Positions 1-19,027 of a stretch of 64,000 bases of DNA are shown here, piece by piece. Source of the DNA: Eleginops maclovinus. Lineage: Eukaryota > Chordata > Actinopteri > Perciformes > Eleginopidae. The DNA is taken from contig NC_086352.1 of assembly GCF_036324505.1 (NCBI RefSeq), positions 6,836,001 through 6,900,000 on the forward strand. The letters are read 5' to 3'. The position numbers and the translations under genes are program-made. The notes under the pieces are model-generated. The model was not told the origin of the DNA. It saw only the letters and a program-made list of their open reading frames with translations, and searched no databases. Within the stretch, counting starts at the first letter, position 1. The number at the start of each line of letters is the position of its first letter.

Positions 1-894
1 CCATTTGTCAGCTCCTCTTGATATTTACATGTGCTGGTTTTAATTTAAAGCGCCGCACAGTATCAGGAGCTAATGATATTTAATACTGCATGATTACAGC
101 TATTATTTTAACTGTTTCACTTCAAATTAGCTGAGCACTACGGCTGCACAATGAGTGGAAATGTTATCAAAGTCACTATTTGCTTACGTGAGATTCTGAA
201 TGCAGGACTTGCAAACTGAAAAATGATTGTTTTATATGAAATAAATACATATTTATATCCAGTATACAAATAAAATGATAATTAAACGAATACATTAGAA
301 CAAACATTGAAATGCACATAAATAATACATGAATTGGATACAAATAATACATATATTAATCTAACTTCAACTTTAATGAGAGCTTAACGCAGCAGCTGTT
401 GTTAAAGAGGGTTAAAGGCGCATGTTTATTATATCTGAAATATTCCAAATGGAGTAATTAATTAAGGTTGGATTGATGTGTTTTTATGCTATTTGGACGG
501 CGTTGGTGTTTTTTAGCTTGTTATATTTCTAAATATCTTTAGATTATAAATATTGTATATTTAAGCGTATTTAGCAAAAACCATTCTGCCTGTTACCTGG
601 CAGAAAGTATAGCTTACAAAGAATCTAAAAAATAGCCCTCGTGTGAGTTACCCAATTACATCGCTTCATCAAAGATATCAATCGCAGGCAACGTTAAACA
701 TTTCAAGACTCAAGGTAAACACTCCGGTTCCTGTTACCTGGCAGATGAAGTGCCCCATGATTTAACAGAATTCAAAGCACTTGAACACTGATTTTAAAAT
801 ACTAAACAGTCATTTAGAAAGGTTTAAAAACAGAGGAGTGAATCTCAGCAGCTTCATCTCTGACATATTGAGGTAAACCTGCTGCTGCTGTTAC
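1..894 (-). other. mrpl46 intron 3 (partial)
   Basis: AT-rich sequence downstream of the third mrpl46 exon with no recognisable coding sequence. The 14-mer that spans the exon 3 splice donor (plus strand ctgttacctggcag at 888-901) occurs twice more inside this intron, at 590-603 and 731-744. The copy at 731 also shares an aggtaaac block just upstream with the true donor. The final mrpl46 exon is absent. Confidence 0.6.
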
Positions 895-2009
895 CTGGCA
901 GGGAGGTGAGGGCTCTCTCTGCCGTCTCCCTCAGCGTCTCTCCTTGCTGCCACTGAGTCTGAGGCAACAGCCAGACCTTCTGCCCCCCCACCGGCTGCTC
1001 CACCAGCAGCAGCAGAGAGTCTGCGAGGCGGCGCTGCAGAGAGCGGGGGTCTCCGTCTGCAGCTGAGGAAACAGAGATGGCGGAGAGAGGGTTAGTGGTT
1101 CTGTTAATAATCAGTCGATAGTCATTAAAGCATGTGACTGGATGCCCTCTCCCGTACTGACCGGTGACCCTGGGTGCCGGCTGGAAGTTCTTGAGTTTCT
1201 GATCCCAGGAGTCCTCCAGGTCCTGGGCCAACACGATCTCCTGGTCCCGCCGGTCGTCCTCTTCATCAGAGTCGTACTCGCCCGTCTGCATCCTCCTTAT
1301 CCGGTCAGCGTCGTCCAGCAGCCGCAGCTCGTGGTCCGAAAGCATGCTCTTCTCCTGCTCCATCTGGAAGTCAAGTCAGTGAACTTTATAACTATATGTC
1401 TGTTGTTGTAGGAAATCTATCTTTTATAGAACAGTCTAACTTATCTAGAACATTTTATATTGCGTATTCTTTGTGGTTCATGTCCTTTCTATTATAGATA
1501 TGGATATACACTAGCTGTTTATAGTTTTTATTTGTATTTAATTATATTATGTTAATACTTATTTCCCCTTTTTTTAAATTATTGTTTTGAACACATCGCT
1601 GCTATAAATTCCCAATTTGGGATCAATAAAGTATCTATCTCTATCTAATAGGTACATTGACTTGTTTACATGCTATTCTGACGGAAGATCGATTAAGTTA
1701 AATCACTGTGTACACATCTTTAATGTTTAATGTATAGGAGAACCTCACCTGGCTCATCATGTCTCTGAACTGCTGCTCTATGGGGCTGCTCTCTGCAGAG
1801 ATGACCGGAAGTCTCTGCAGACACACGGCCGCCATAAGGGTCCACGGAGAAGAAGCACTTTCCTCCACATGTTGAGCCTGCCAGGACCGCCGACATACGG
1901 ACGTGCTGGAGATCTGACGGAACCCAGAGTTATTGACCGATGTCCGGCTGAAAGAAGAAAGAAACTGTAGGAGAGACCGACCTGCCATCCTTCTGCAGGG
2001 CGCTGCCAT
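895..2009 (-). CDS. mrpl46: mitochondrial ribosomal protein L46, 5' three coding exons (partial)
   Basis: Encodes mL46, a Nudix-fold protein of the large subunit of the mitochondrial ribosome. Coding exons on the minus strand are 2009-1749, 1363-1162 and 1062-895, each with GT-AG borders and phases that join (87 codons, then 67 plus 1 base, then 56). Recognisable stretches are [42 protein letters not shown] and [20 protein letters not shown], all close to human MRPL46 as I recall it. I chose the ATG at 2009 over the in-frame ATG at 2030 because MAAP is the family start and because this ATG sits in a YY1-like AAGATGGCAGC. The N terminus is rich in Arg and Ser and lacks acidic residues, as expected for a mitochondrial presequence. 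The last exon (about 70 residues) is not found in 1-894 and must lie beyond the left edge. Confidence 0.93.
1600..1652 (+). repeat. teleost retroposon 3' tail
   Basis: The sequence ends in a short inverted pair around CCCAATTTGGG, followed by ATCAATAAAG and TATCTATC-type units. A related tail (CCCCAGTTTGGG, then ATTAATAAAG) is at 6930-6956, so this is a dispersed element end. It lies in mrpl46 intron 1. Family assignment to a fish non-LTR element is by memory of similar tails. Confidence 0.55.
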
Positions 2010-2012
2010 CTT
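2002..2012 (-). promoter_or_regulatory. YY1-like motif at the mrpl46 start codon
   Basis: Minus-strand AAGATGGCAGC overlaps the chosen initiator ATG. Nuclear genes for mitochondrial proteins often carry AAGATGGCGGC-type YY1 sites at the start codon, with transcription starting just upstream. This supports a short 5' UTR and the start at 2009. Functional use is inferred. Confidence 0.5.
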
Positions 2013-2659
2013 TTTTTTGTTTACGTTCAATGTACATGCAAAAAAATCCTGGCGCTGTCAAAAGAGTTGGGAGGGATTTTTAATCACAGTAAAATCTTGC
2101 TTTTAAAAAGCTCAAGATATAAATACAAACACCAGTTCCTGATTTGAGGTGTTTTTATTCATTCATATAAAAATAAAACTGTATTCAGATCTATATTTCT
2201 GCACTTTAAACGAGTGTTCACCATGATGAACCACGATGAAGCTCATATTTACGACGGTTTACGAAGAACTTGAAGCTAACATGTTTGTACTGCTACCCAC
2301 AATCCTGTTCAGGAGTCGGAACGGTCTATTGTGATAAAAGTAGGGAAAGACCTTATTAGTGTACGTCTTTAGAAAAAGAACATATATCATTATACGTACC
2401 ATACCACAAATTTAAATACCTTGTTTAGTTTATTGTGTAGTTTTGAATTGTTTTTTTTCAAGTGAGGACCATTATTGTTATATTAAATAATTTGGTTTGC
2501 GATATTACCACCCCTCAAAAAGAAAATACCATTAGTCTGGTCTGGATTTACAGTACCTTCAATGTCACATTTGTTGTGTGTAAAGAAGCTACATGTCTGA
2601 CAGTTAACTTGTCTCAAAGATGTATAAATTAAATTGTATATTAGTTAGTTCTGTTAGTA
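2010..2659. promoter_or_regulatory. shared intergenic region between mrpl46 and mrps11
   Basis: About 650 bp separates the divergent start codons of two mitochondrial ribosomal protein genes. The same head-to-head pair exists in human, so a bidirectional promoter is likely. The interval is AT-rich, is not a CpG island, and shows no clear TATA box or open reading frame of note. Confidence 0.55.
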
Positions 2660-4327
2660 ATGTATGCCGACAGCTTGCTGCCTCCGTAAATGCAAGTGGA
2701 AGCTCGCTGTAAGTATTTCGTGGTTCACTAGCATCCCTTTTAGCTAGTGGCTAACATTAGCTCTGAAGGCTGCTGCATGCTGAGTGTTATGAAGCTACAT
2801 GTTATATTGTTTATTGTTAGACTTTGGGATATTTCGATTCCCAACACGTTTTATTTTGGACTAGTGGAAAGAAAACCCCCCAAGTACACATTGAAGTGTT
2901 TCTCTTACCAAATGTTTCTCTTAAATTCACCAGAGTTAGCTTTATTATTGGCACATTTCAACATAACATTTCAGAAAAAGTGCAAAAACGCACAATGACT
3001 GTCATCAAAATAATCAGCTAGTAAGGTTTCATGATGATATGTATTTAAACACGGGTATTTCCTGTGTTGTCTTATACATATCATTACAGAGGAGTTTGTT
3101 TACACGTCATTCTCAGCTTTATTAATATCACATTTTGTTCCCAAAGCATGGTATGAATAATTGACCTTTTATAACATAGCTTTGACAGTGTTTCCAGATT
3201 TATAGAGTGATATAGAGGGATATTTCTAAACTCCAGAACATTTTAGACCTGGCTTTATCCAATGTTCAGAGATGTTTTTACTAAAAATGGAGGTAAGTGG
3301 GGACATATTTAACAAGATATTGCCTTATTTGTTTATGTAAACATACCATTTTAGTAAACTTGAAATACAAAAACAGTTTAACTTGATGTGACTAATCAAC
3401 TGTGGAAGCTTCATGGCGATATCTATAATGAAAATTCTAACCCTGTAGTGTGTTTCCCTTATTGTGCATGTACAGATGAGCAAAGGCACTCTGGTTTAGA
3501 GCGATGGTTCTAATTAAATGGTTTGTTTTTATAGATGTGGAAACACGGCGTTACAGCGGACAGTGTGTTCCAGTGCGGTCAGACTTCAGGAGGCAGCAGC
3601 TTCCAGCACAGAGGCCGGGAAAACCTCCTCCAAAGAGTTCAGGTCCGGAAACACACCTGTACATTATTCTGCAGTTCTCTAGTGTTCAATAACTTGTGTT
3701 GAATAAAGGCTCAATCTAGGAAAAAACATGTTTAAGCACTGCTCACTGTAGTAAAATAGTGTAACAGCGCCATTAACCCTACTTTTAATCTTTCAGCATC
3801 TTCCCCCCAATGCCGGGCCAGGACTCTTCACTAAGATGGGGGGGAAGGAAGTTTGAGGAGTTACCTATCGCTCACGTTAAAGCAACGTACAACAAGTAAG
3901 TGGAAAGACCATAAAACAGGGATTCACTGAGATCCTTTTGACATCATTCTGATCAATCATTTAGGTTAGGTTAACCCTCATTTATTTAGGCTACATATTA
4001 GCTGTTCTGTGATCAGGATCAGAAACAGGTTTATTGCCAAGAAGTTAAATTAAAACGTGCAGTATCGGTATGACGAGTGGAAAGCCGTGCAGATGTAAGC
4101 TCTGATGTGATGCAGTCAGGTATGTGGGAGTATATAACATGTGAAGATGTAAACAGTGTGTGACACATGTTTTTGTCCCAGCACACACATCCAGCTGACG
4201 GAGAGCCAGGGTCAGTCCCTGGTCCGGACGTCCTGCGGCACAGAAGGCTTCAGGAACATCAAGAAGTCCACGCCGGTCGCTGCTCAGACTGCGGGAATAT
4301 CTGCTGCCACAGTACGTCTGCACACAG

Positions 4328-4387
<60 letters not shown>

Positions 4388-4876
4388 GACTCTGTCATTA
4401 CCAAGACATTACTTACTGCAGGGGACCCGGCTCAGGGTGTTGCTCTAAGACATGTGAGACCCAGAAACTAGCATGCCATAAAAAGGTCATATTGTTATGA
4501 GAGATGGTGGGTGATTATGACCCATGTTTTCTAGTGGAGAAAGATGACGTTCATGTAGAAATGAATCTCCCGTTTCTCCTCCTCTTCCTCTCAGAAAGCC
4601 ACAGCGAAGGGAGTGACGTTTGTCCGTGTCGTTGTCAAAGGTATCGGACCGGGACGATGGGTGAGTTTATATTGTGATCCAAACACAGTAAGAAAGAAGC
4701 GCCTTAAATACGTATCGACCTCATCCTATCAGCTTCTTCACAAATGAATACATCTCTCTGTTGTGCAGTCTGCCATCCAGGGCCTGACGATGGGGGGTCT
4801 GCAGGTGGTGTCGATCACCGACAACACCCCCGTGCCGCACAACGGCTGCCGCCCCCGCAAAGCCAGGAGGACATGA
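2660..4876 (+). CDS. mrps11: mitochondrial ribosomal protein S11 (uS11m)
   Basis: Encodes uS11m, which lines the platform of the small mitochondrial ribosomal subunit near the mRNA exit. Exons are 2660-2685 (tentative), 3535-3642, 3797-3895, 4182-4311, 4595-4660 and 4769-4876; phases join to about 178 residues. Conserved blocks are [57 protein letters not shown] and the uS11 signature [20 protein letters not shown]. Exon 1 is the weak point. The conserved frame of exon 2 needs two bases from exon 1. That fits ATG 2660 with donor 2686, or ATG 2664 with donor 2696, but not the better-looking donor GTAAGT at 2709. Exons 2-6 are secure. Neighbour mrpl46 is divergent. Confidence 0.93.
4016..4052 (-). 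repeat. retroposon tail fragment in mrps11 intron 3
   Basis: The minus strand reads TTGGCAATAAACCTGTTTCTG followed by ATCCTGATC, a form I recall from tails of dispersed fish retroposons. The fragment is short and the family is uncertain. Confidence 0.35.
4333..4385 (+). repeat. (CA)n microsatellite in mrps11 intron 4
   Basis: An uninterrupted run of about 26 CA units starts about 20 nt after the exon 4 splice donor (GTACGT at 4312). It is on the sense strand of the transcript. See the finding on CA repeats at splice sites. Confidence 0.95.
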
Positions 4877-4911
4877 TCTCCTGAAGGCACCGCTTGCATT
4901 CTAATCTGATA

Positions 4912-4917
4912 AATAAA
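4912..4917 (+). terminator. mrps11 polyadenylation signal
   Basis: AATAAA lies 36 bp after the mrps11 stop codon and is followed by a GT/T-rich stretch (TTTGTTTTTGTTGTGT), the usual downstream element. The 3' UTR would be very short. Confidence 0.8.
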
Positions 4918-4999
4918 GTTTGTTTTTGTTGTGTAACTTTCCCCGGCTCTGAGTGCACCTCACGATTCATCAGTGGGAATGATTACAGGGGGAGGTAAA

Positions 5000-5042
5000 T
5001 CAGAATCAGAATCCCTTTATTCGTCCCACAGAGGGGAAATTA
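5000..5042 (-). repeat. teleost retroposon 3' tail
   Basis: The minus strand reads TTTCCCCTCTGTGGGACGAA then TAAAGGGATTCTG, the same architecture (short inverted pair, then AATAAAG) as the tails at 1600 and 6930. It lies just downstream of mrps11. Confidence 0.5.
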
Positions 5043-6917
5043 AAAAAAGAATGAGCAGAGACCGAGAGAGTTAGTGCCTGGAGTATCTTTATAAATATTC
5101 CCTCTCATTTAAGCACACGTGCTGCGCTCCGTAAGCACACTTTACTACTGAATCCTGAAAATAAGAGAAAGTCATTATATATGAATTAGTTTCCTAATCT
5201 CAAAACGTTTCTCTCAGATTCTCAGCAGGGAAACAAGTATTTTTGGAGCCTTGGGCAACATTTACTCTCAGAAAATGTAACTTAAGTGTCTATTTGGCCA
5301 GTTTTATGCATTAAAAGTGTGTAAAAAATAAAGTAAATGAAAGCAATTTTTTATTTATAAGGCAACTGAAGAAATCAGAAGTTGAGTAACAAATAAAATC
5401 TGAAAAAAAGCACCAATGCATATCTGGAAATAACCCATTTAGCATTAAAACAATTGTCTAAAGACATCTTAATTGACTGATTGAGAAGCGTCAGTCCCAT
5501 TAACATGTACAGGATACTCTGGAAAGTATTTGAAATAATGCACACTTACTGGGAGAACAGGAACAAACACAAAGATGATCCAAACGGCGGATTTGAATTT
5601 TGAAAAGAGAATTTAAACACACTCGCTGTACAAAAATACATTGCTTTATTTCAACCTTGCGATGAAGTCCTTTACACAAACATCAGGCAACGTTAGACTC
5701 CGAAAAAACATCACACACTCAACACATCAGGGAACAACAACGGGGCCAAGGTGCTTCAAGACGACCACACAAACATAAATAACAGAGCGGATCAAATCAC
5801 TGTAAGTACATTTCCACAAGCATGACTTATTTTGATTCATCTTGAGGATTTATTGGAGACCCTGGGAAGCTTTAAAACACTACAAGAGGAGTTCATGGGG
5901 CTACTTATAAGAGTGTAGTGGAAGTGGAGAGTATAAAGTAAAGAGCTCAAAGGATAAGTCTGGTTTTTGATACGCAAAAAAAAGCAATTTTCAGCCTCAA
6001 ATATGTAGATTTTCATATTTAATTTAATATCTTTGGCTGATTTAGCAGTTTAAGACATCACCTTGAGATTACAGAAACATTTTTCCCTATTTGCTCACAT
6101 TAAAGCCCAAATAATAATCAAATCATCCAGAAAGTAATTGTAGTTGCAGCCCTAGTAAAGGATACAAAGTAGGCCACATCACTCACAGGTTTCACAATAA
6201 CGACTTCATTTTGCACATCAGCATCGACCTTAATCTACATTTATATGAACCTACAGACGCTTAACGACTACAGGAGAAGATTCTCATCCCTCTTTTATGT
6301 TTTAACATCCCCTTTAAATCCCTGGTGACGCGTTAAAGTGAACACAGTGTTGATGCCTGCACAAAGGCACTGATTGAGTGTGAAGCAAACTGCAGAATAT
6401 ACAGGAGGGTCAGTCATGCTGCATCTGACACAGCACGAGCATTTAGACTGCATTACATTTATCCAAAACACGGGGAGTTGATTTGTTGCAGCAGCATGTA
6501 AACAAGGCGAGATGAAAATCTACCGAAAATGAAATATCTAAAAGAGTCGAAATATAAAATATACAGAACTAACAAAAACTAATTACAAATACTAAATTAT
6601 TCGGTGTATTTCTATGTTGATTTAATATGGATATTAACCTATTTAATACACGGTATAAAATATACAGAATGACATTTTCTGCAGAATACACAAAATGAAA
6701 CATACAAAATACGTTACAACAATAAAAGAGTTATTCTGTATATTTGAAATGAGACTATATTTAGATATATAGATAAGTATACTACAGTTGATATGTTTAT
6801 AGTCATAACATTGTTTCTCTGTATATTTTATATAGTAAATACTTTCCATATCTTTCTGCTGTCGATATGTTTTATTATATGATTTAAATCATGTGCAAAG
6901 CCTTGGTTACATGCTGG

Positions 6918-6966
6918 TGGAATGAATCAATCCCCAGTTTGGGATTAATAAAGTGAATCTAATTTA
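6918..6966 (+). repeat. teleost retroposon 3' tail
   Basis: AATCCCCAGTTTGGGATTAA then TAAAGTGAATCTAA is a second copy of the tail type at 1600-1652, in the same orientation. Confidence 0.55.
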
Positions 6967-7195
6967 ATCTGAGAAATTGGTGCCAGTGAATATTGCACTT
7001 CTGCAGCGGTGGGGGTTGGATAGGAGGCGAGGAGTGATTTTGCACACGGCCCGCTGCGAGGAGAGGAGGAGATATGTAGCAGGAGGAGTGGAGGAGGCGC
7101 CGGTCGATTTTCCAACCCAGCTGAGATTTAACCACGAAGTGTAATCACGTCTACGATACAGAAACGATTCAGCTTTCACAACTTTTAGCTCTGTA

Positions 7196-7490
7196 TCAGC
7201 TCCAAAAAACTGATACGCTGATTTTACTGACGTCTCTTTCCCGATGTAGGTCGATGGGGAAAAGGCTTTTTGGGCCCACTGACGTCATGGTCCGACACAT
7301 AAGTTGCAGTACCGCCGTTTGGCCAGTGAACATTTGCATCAAAGTCCAAAGTGCACTTCCTGTGAGCCAGTTGCAACCAAACCCTGAGCGGGACAGTAAA
7401 GGAGACAGAAATATTACATAAACTGAAACACAAACTGTAAAAAAGGTTGAGACTGAGCTGTCAATCACAAAGTAGCACAGCCCTAAAGCG
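7196..7490 (+). repeat. dispersed repeat, copy 1
   Basis: Shares ordered blocks with 31440-31990: GTCGATGGGGAAA against GTCAATGGGAAA, TTTTTGGGCCCA against CTTTGGGTCCAA, GTTGCAGTACCGCC against GTTGTAGTACCGCC, and a closing block around TGTCAATCAC / GTGATTGACAG. Both copies are in the same orientation. This looks like a non-autonomous element of unknown class. Confidence 0.6.
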
Positions 7491-7743
7491 CATGATTCTG
7501 TCCTGAAGACGACTTGAAACTATCATTTTAGACATTAGACTAATAGGGGAAGTGCTGATTCAGATAACAAATCATGGGTGAAGTCGGGTCATTTTCTAAA
7601 AGACTTCTGATCAAACTACAACGTGTTTTAGCGACCCGCAGAGTCGTGGTCAATAGAGAGAGAATGCCTGGGGGGTTGAATCTAAACTGGGTTGGAAAGA
7701 CGACAGAGGAGTGTTGGATGTCGGGGTGAGGGGTTTCTCCACC

Positions 7744-15797
<8,054 letters not shown>

Positions 15798-16132
15798 AGC
15801 TGTGCCTTCTGCAAAAACACACACAGACATACTTGTCAAGCATTCAATTGCTCAAGGCTACTATGAGTTAAATGGTCAACACAACATTCACAGTGTTGTT
15901 TCTACAAGGTTACATAAACATATTAGCTAGCTTTTGAAATTTACATTTTTACAGTAAAAGTAAGGAGCCAAAAACAGCAAAATATGAATTAAGAGGCATG
16001 CATAAAAAATAGAATTTACACATATAATAATTTACAAAAATACACATCCAGGTGGACAACAAAAAGCCAATAAGTGTAGCATGTATCGCACAACAGACGT
16101 GCTATAGTCTTTGTTGTTTTATGTGTGATGGG

Positions 16133-16687
16133 CAGAGGTGGAACAAGTACTCAGATTGTGTACTTGAGTAAAGTAGAAGTACACAGATCTTGTACTTGAG
16201 TAAAGTAGAAGTACTCAGATTTTGTACTTGAGTAAAGTAGAAGTACACAGATCTTGTACTTGAGTAAAGTAGAAGTACACAGATCTTGTACTTGAGTAAA
16301 GTAGAAGTACTCAGTCTGTACTTGAGTAAAAGTAGAAGTACTCAGGTCTTGTACTTGAGTAAAGTAGAAGTACTCAGGTCTTGTACTTGAGTAAAGTAGA
16401 AGTACCAGAGTGTAGGAATACTCTGTCACAGTAAAAGTATTCTAAATGTTCCTCCAGTGAAAGTAGAAAGTACTCTCCTCTAAATGTACTTAAAGTAGCG
16501 ACAGTAAAAGTAGTCATTGTCTGATTGGTCCATTTCAGAATAATATCTCTGATATGTTTTATAATGATTGATCATTAAAGTGTTCTCAGAGCTGGTAAAG
16601 GTGCAGCTAGTTCTAAGTACATGTCAAAAAAGTACTAACCCTAAGTACACTTCTTGAGTAAATGAACTCAGTCTCTTTCCAGCACTG
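16133..16687. mobile_element. putative hAT-like non-autonomous element with internal minisatellite
   Basis: The left end CAGAGGTGGAACAAG and the right end read in reverse (CAGTGCTGGAAAGAG) match at 11 of 15 positions, like degenerate terminal inverted repeats. Inside, about eight copies of a roughly 32-bp unit built on GTACTTGAGTAAAGTAGAAG run from 16160 to 16405. No clear 8-bp target duplication is visible, so the ends are tentative. Similar GTACTTGAGTAAAGTA sequences are widespread in fish genomes as I recall. It lies upstream of the pdpr start codon, within the likely 5' UTR intron. Confidence 0.6.
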
Positions 16688-17267
16688 CGTCACTGTGTGT
16701 TTCTACAAGGTTACATGAACACATCAGTCAGTGCCATCTTATTTCTAGGGAAGTCTTTTGCAGACTAGCGTTACGAATATATGAAGTTGTTGTGGTCAGG
16801 ATAGCTTAACTTACGCAGGCATTAAACACACCCTTTTAACCCGTTGCAACTAAAATGGGGCCTGTTAAACCAGCAAGGTTAACTTAACAGTCCTTCAGGT
16901 GTCACAATTATATGACAGCCTCATGTTAGCTCTAATATTTCCCTTTAGCAGCAAAGCTAGCTTTAGCTCACAGTATCTCTGTAAATGATCCGGAAACTGT
17001 ATATTTAAGATAACGCGCATAAGCTGACCTTGTCATTCCTAAAGTTAGGTTAAACTTTCTATATGTTACTTGTTTTTTTAGCTCCTTTGGTCAGAGTTAG
17101 CGTTGGTAGTATCATATATGTATAAGAGTGGTACTGGTAAGTAGCATAGCTTATGCTAACGAGAAGCTAGCTGCTGTGATTATTTACCCAAAGGGCTAAA
17201 CGTGAACCTTTGAAAAGACATGTTCCCACCCCGATTCCTTTCTTTTTAATAATGACATAACACTCAC

Positions 17268-17390
17268 CGTATCAGACAAATCCAGGCGTGTTGATATCCT
17301 TCAAACAGAAGTCAATAGTGTACTGTATTTCACAGAAAGTCTTGTTATGGTACTGCAGTTAGTACCAATGTCAACAGCTACTTCCGGTGC
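17268..17390 (-). promoter_or_regulatory. candidate pdpr promoter and untranslated exon 1
   Basis: On the minus strand an ETS-type ACCGGAAGT (about 17378-17386) is followed by about 115 nt without any ATG and then a strong donor GATACG|GTGAGTG at 17268/17267. The first coding exon has an acceptor (TTTTTGCAG) at 15809, eleven bases before the start codon, so an upstream untranslated exon is required. This is the best candidate I see within 2 kb, but it is not proven. Confidence 0.5.
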
Positions 17391-17394
17391 GACC

Positions 17395-19020
17395 TTTCAA
17401 AATAAAACAAATTCTGCCCAGTGTTTTGTTGAGATCATATGTCAGTTCAAAAGTGTTTCTTTATTTACTGGCCTGGGATTTTTTCTAAGTGGTGACTATA
17501 AATTCAGCTCATGCATCTGGGTAAGCTAGAAATAACGTAGCCTCTTATGCTGTAGCTTAGAGTCGGTGACAGAGAGTAAAGTTCATTAACTATTGTTTTA
17601 ATTGAGGTATAACCATTTTGTCCTCAATCTAAACTCTTAATACCTCTTTGCAACATTATGTAAACCCACATTAACTCAAGTTTTTGAGTCTTTTTCTTTT
17701 CATGCAGACTTCACACAGAAGATGTCCTCTTACTGTGATGAACGGTGCTAACTGTTGCAGTGCACCATCAATGATTTAACACTGTTCTGAAATGACACAA
17801 TTGATCAGTGACTTTTCGAAAGCATGACTTTTGCTTTTAACAGAGTATTGCAGGTTGGTATACTGTTGCTTACTTTTACGTACTTGAGGTTGGAAAGGTT
17901 ATTTATAGCAAAGCCTTTAGCAGATTGTTCAAAGCGTGAGGTGCGCCTCCTGAGGGGGGTATACTTGCTATTTCAGGGGAGGAACAGTAAATGAAAGATA
18001 ACATATTACATTAGTGATGTTATTAGTAGTCAAAATCACAAAGAATAGCCTTAATGTGCATGATTGGCCTCAAAAAGTAATTTGGGGGAGTTTTAAAGTT
18101 GTTCCTTCTCTACCAGAGATAGAAATAATTAAAGGCCTAAATAGGACCGACCTTTTGATGTATTTAATGTATTAATAAAATGATGCCTGTTGAGATCAAA
18201 TAACAAAACATGATTATATAGGCATCTAGCAATTGAACGAAACTAAGCGAGTAAACTAAGCGTGGGTGAGGGGGGCTCTCACAGGGCTTTAAAAACCTCT
18301 GACCTTTGGTAGGCAGTATGAAATGTGCAGCTGGGCACAGGAGGACCACTAAGAGGCGCCAGAAGCCCGCTGGAGCGCAGGTGGATTCCTTTGAAGTGTT
18401 AAATGTTAATTCTCTGAGCATCTCCATGTTATCATCGGGACTAGATTTATCTACTAGTTTTTATTTTAATTTTATGTGTTCATATTTATGCATGCATTGT
18501 CACTAGTAGTATCATTGTCTCTATTTTTGGTCACCGTATTTTAAGTATCTGATTTATTTGATATAATTCAGTTTATAAATTGTATTCGAGTATTTTATTA
18601 AATGTATAATTCGCTATGATAATTATATAGTATTAAGTGTTTTTATTGTGTAATTAAATTGAAAGGATGATGCTAATTGTCACTTTTTGACATTGTAATG
18701 AGGGCAAGGTGTTTATAGGTTTATATATAATTACAGTTGCTTTTTAGAAGCATTTATGATGTTAATATGAGCACATTATGGTGTTACCTTTGTGAAAGAT
18801 GTGTATTTTCTTGCTCTTCAGTGCAGATATACCTTGCTATTCAACCTCCATCCTACTTCTAAATGTGTTTTCATGCACAAAAACCCATAAAACACACTAC
18901 AGGAAAGGGAAAACCCCCAATAAGCGTAAAAGGGCCCCTCATACAAACCCCAAAACATATGAATAAAACACCTCAAGACACATAATCAGTTGCTGCATAA
19001 CAAGCCACGAAGGAAATAGT
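17395..19020. other. intergenic spacer, nothing recognised
   Basis: AT-rich sequence between pdpr and the probable pnoc 3' end. Reading frames are short and resemble no family I know. Confidence 0.5.
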
Positions 19021-19027
19021 AAACTAT

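Larger units (their letters stand above)
5640..7743 (-). other. probable pdpr 3' UTR and convergent spacer
   Basis: Downstream of the pdpr stop there is no coding sequence. A minus-strand AATAAA in GAAATAAAGC at about 5644-5650 could end a 2.1-kb 3' UTR. The interval includes a retroposon tail (6918-6966) and part of a dispersed repeat (7196-7490), so the true transcript end may be nearer. From 4918 to 5640 I see only AT-rich spacer. Confidence 0.4.

Noticed and set aside
2010..2030. Upstream ATG of mrpl46 (MNVNKKK)
   Set aside because: In frame, but the family start MAAP and the YY1-like motif favour the ATG at 2009; lysine-rich addition before the presequence seems less likely.
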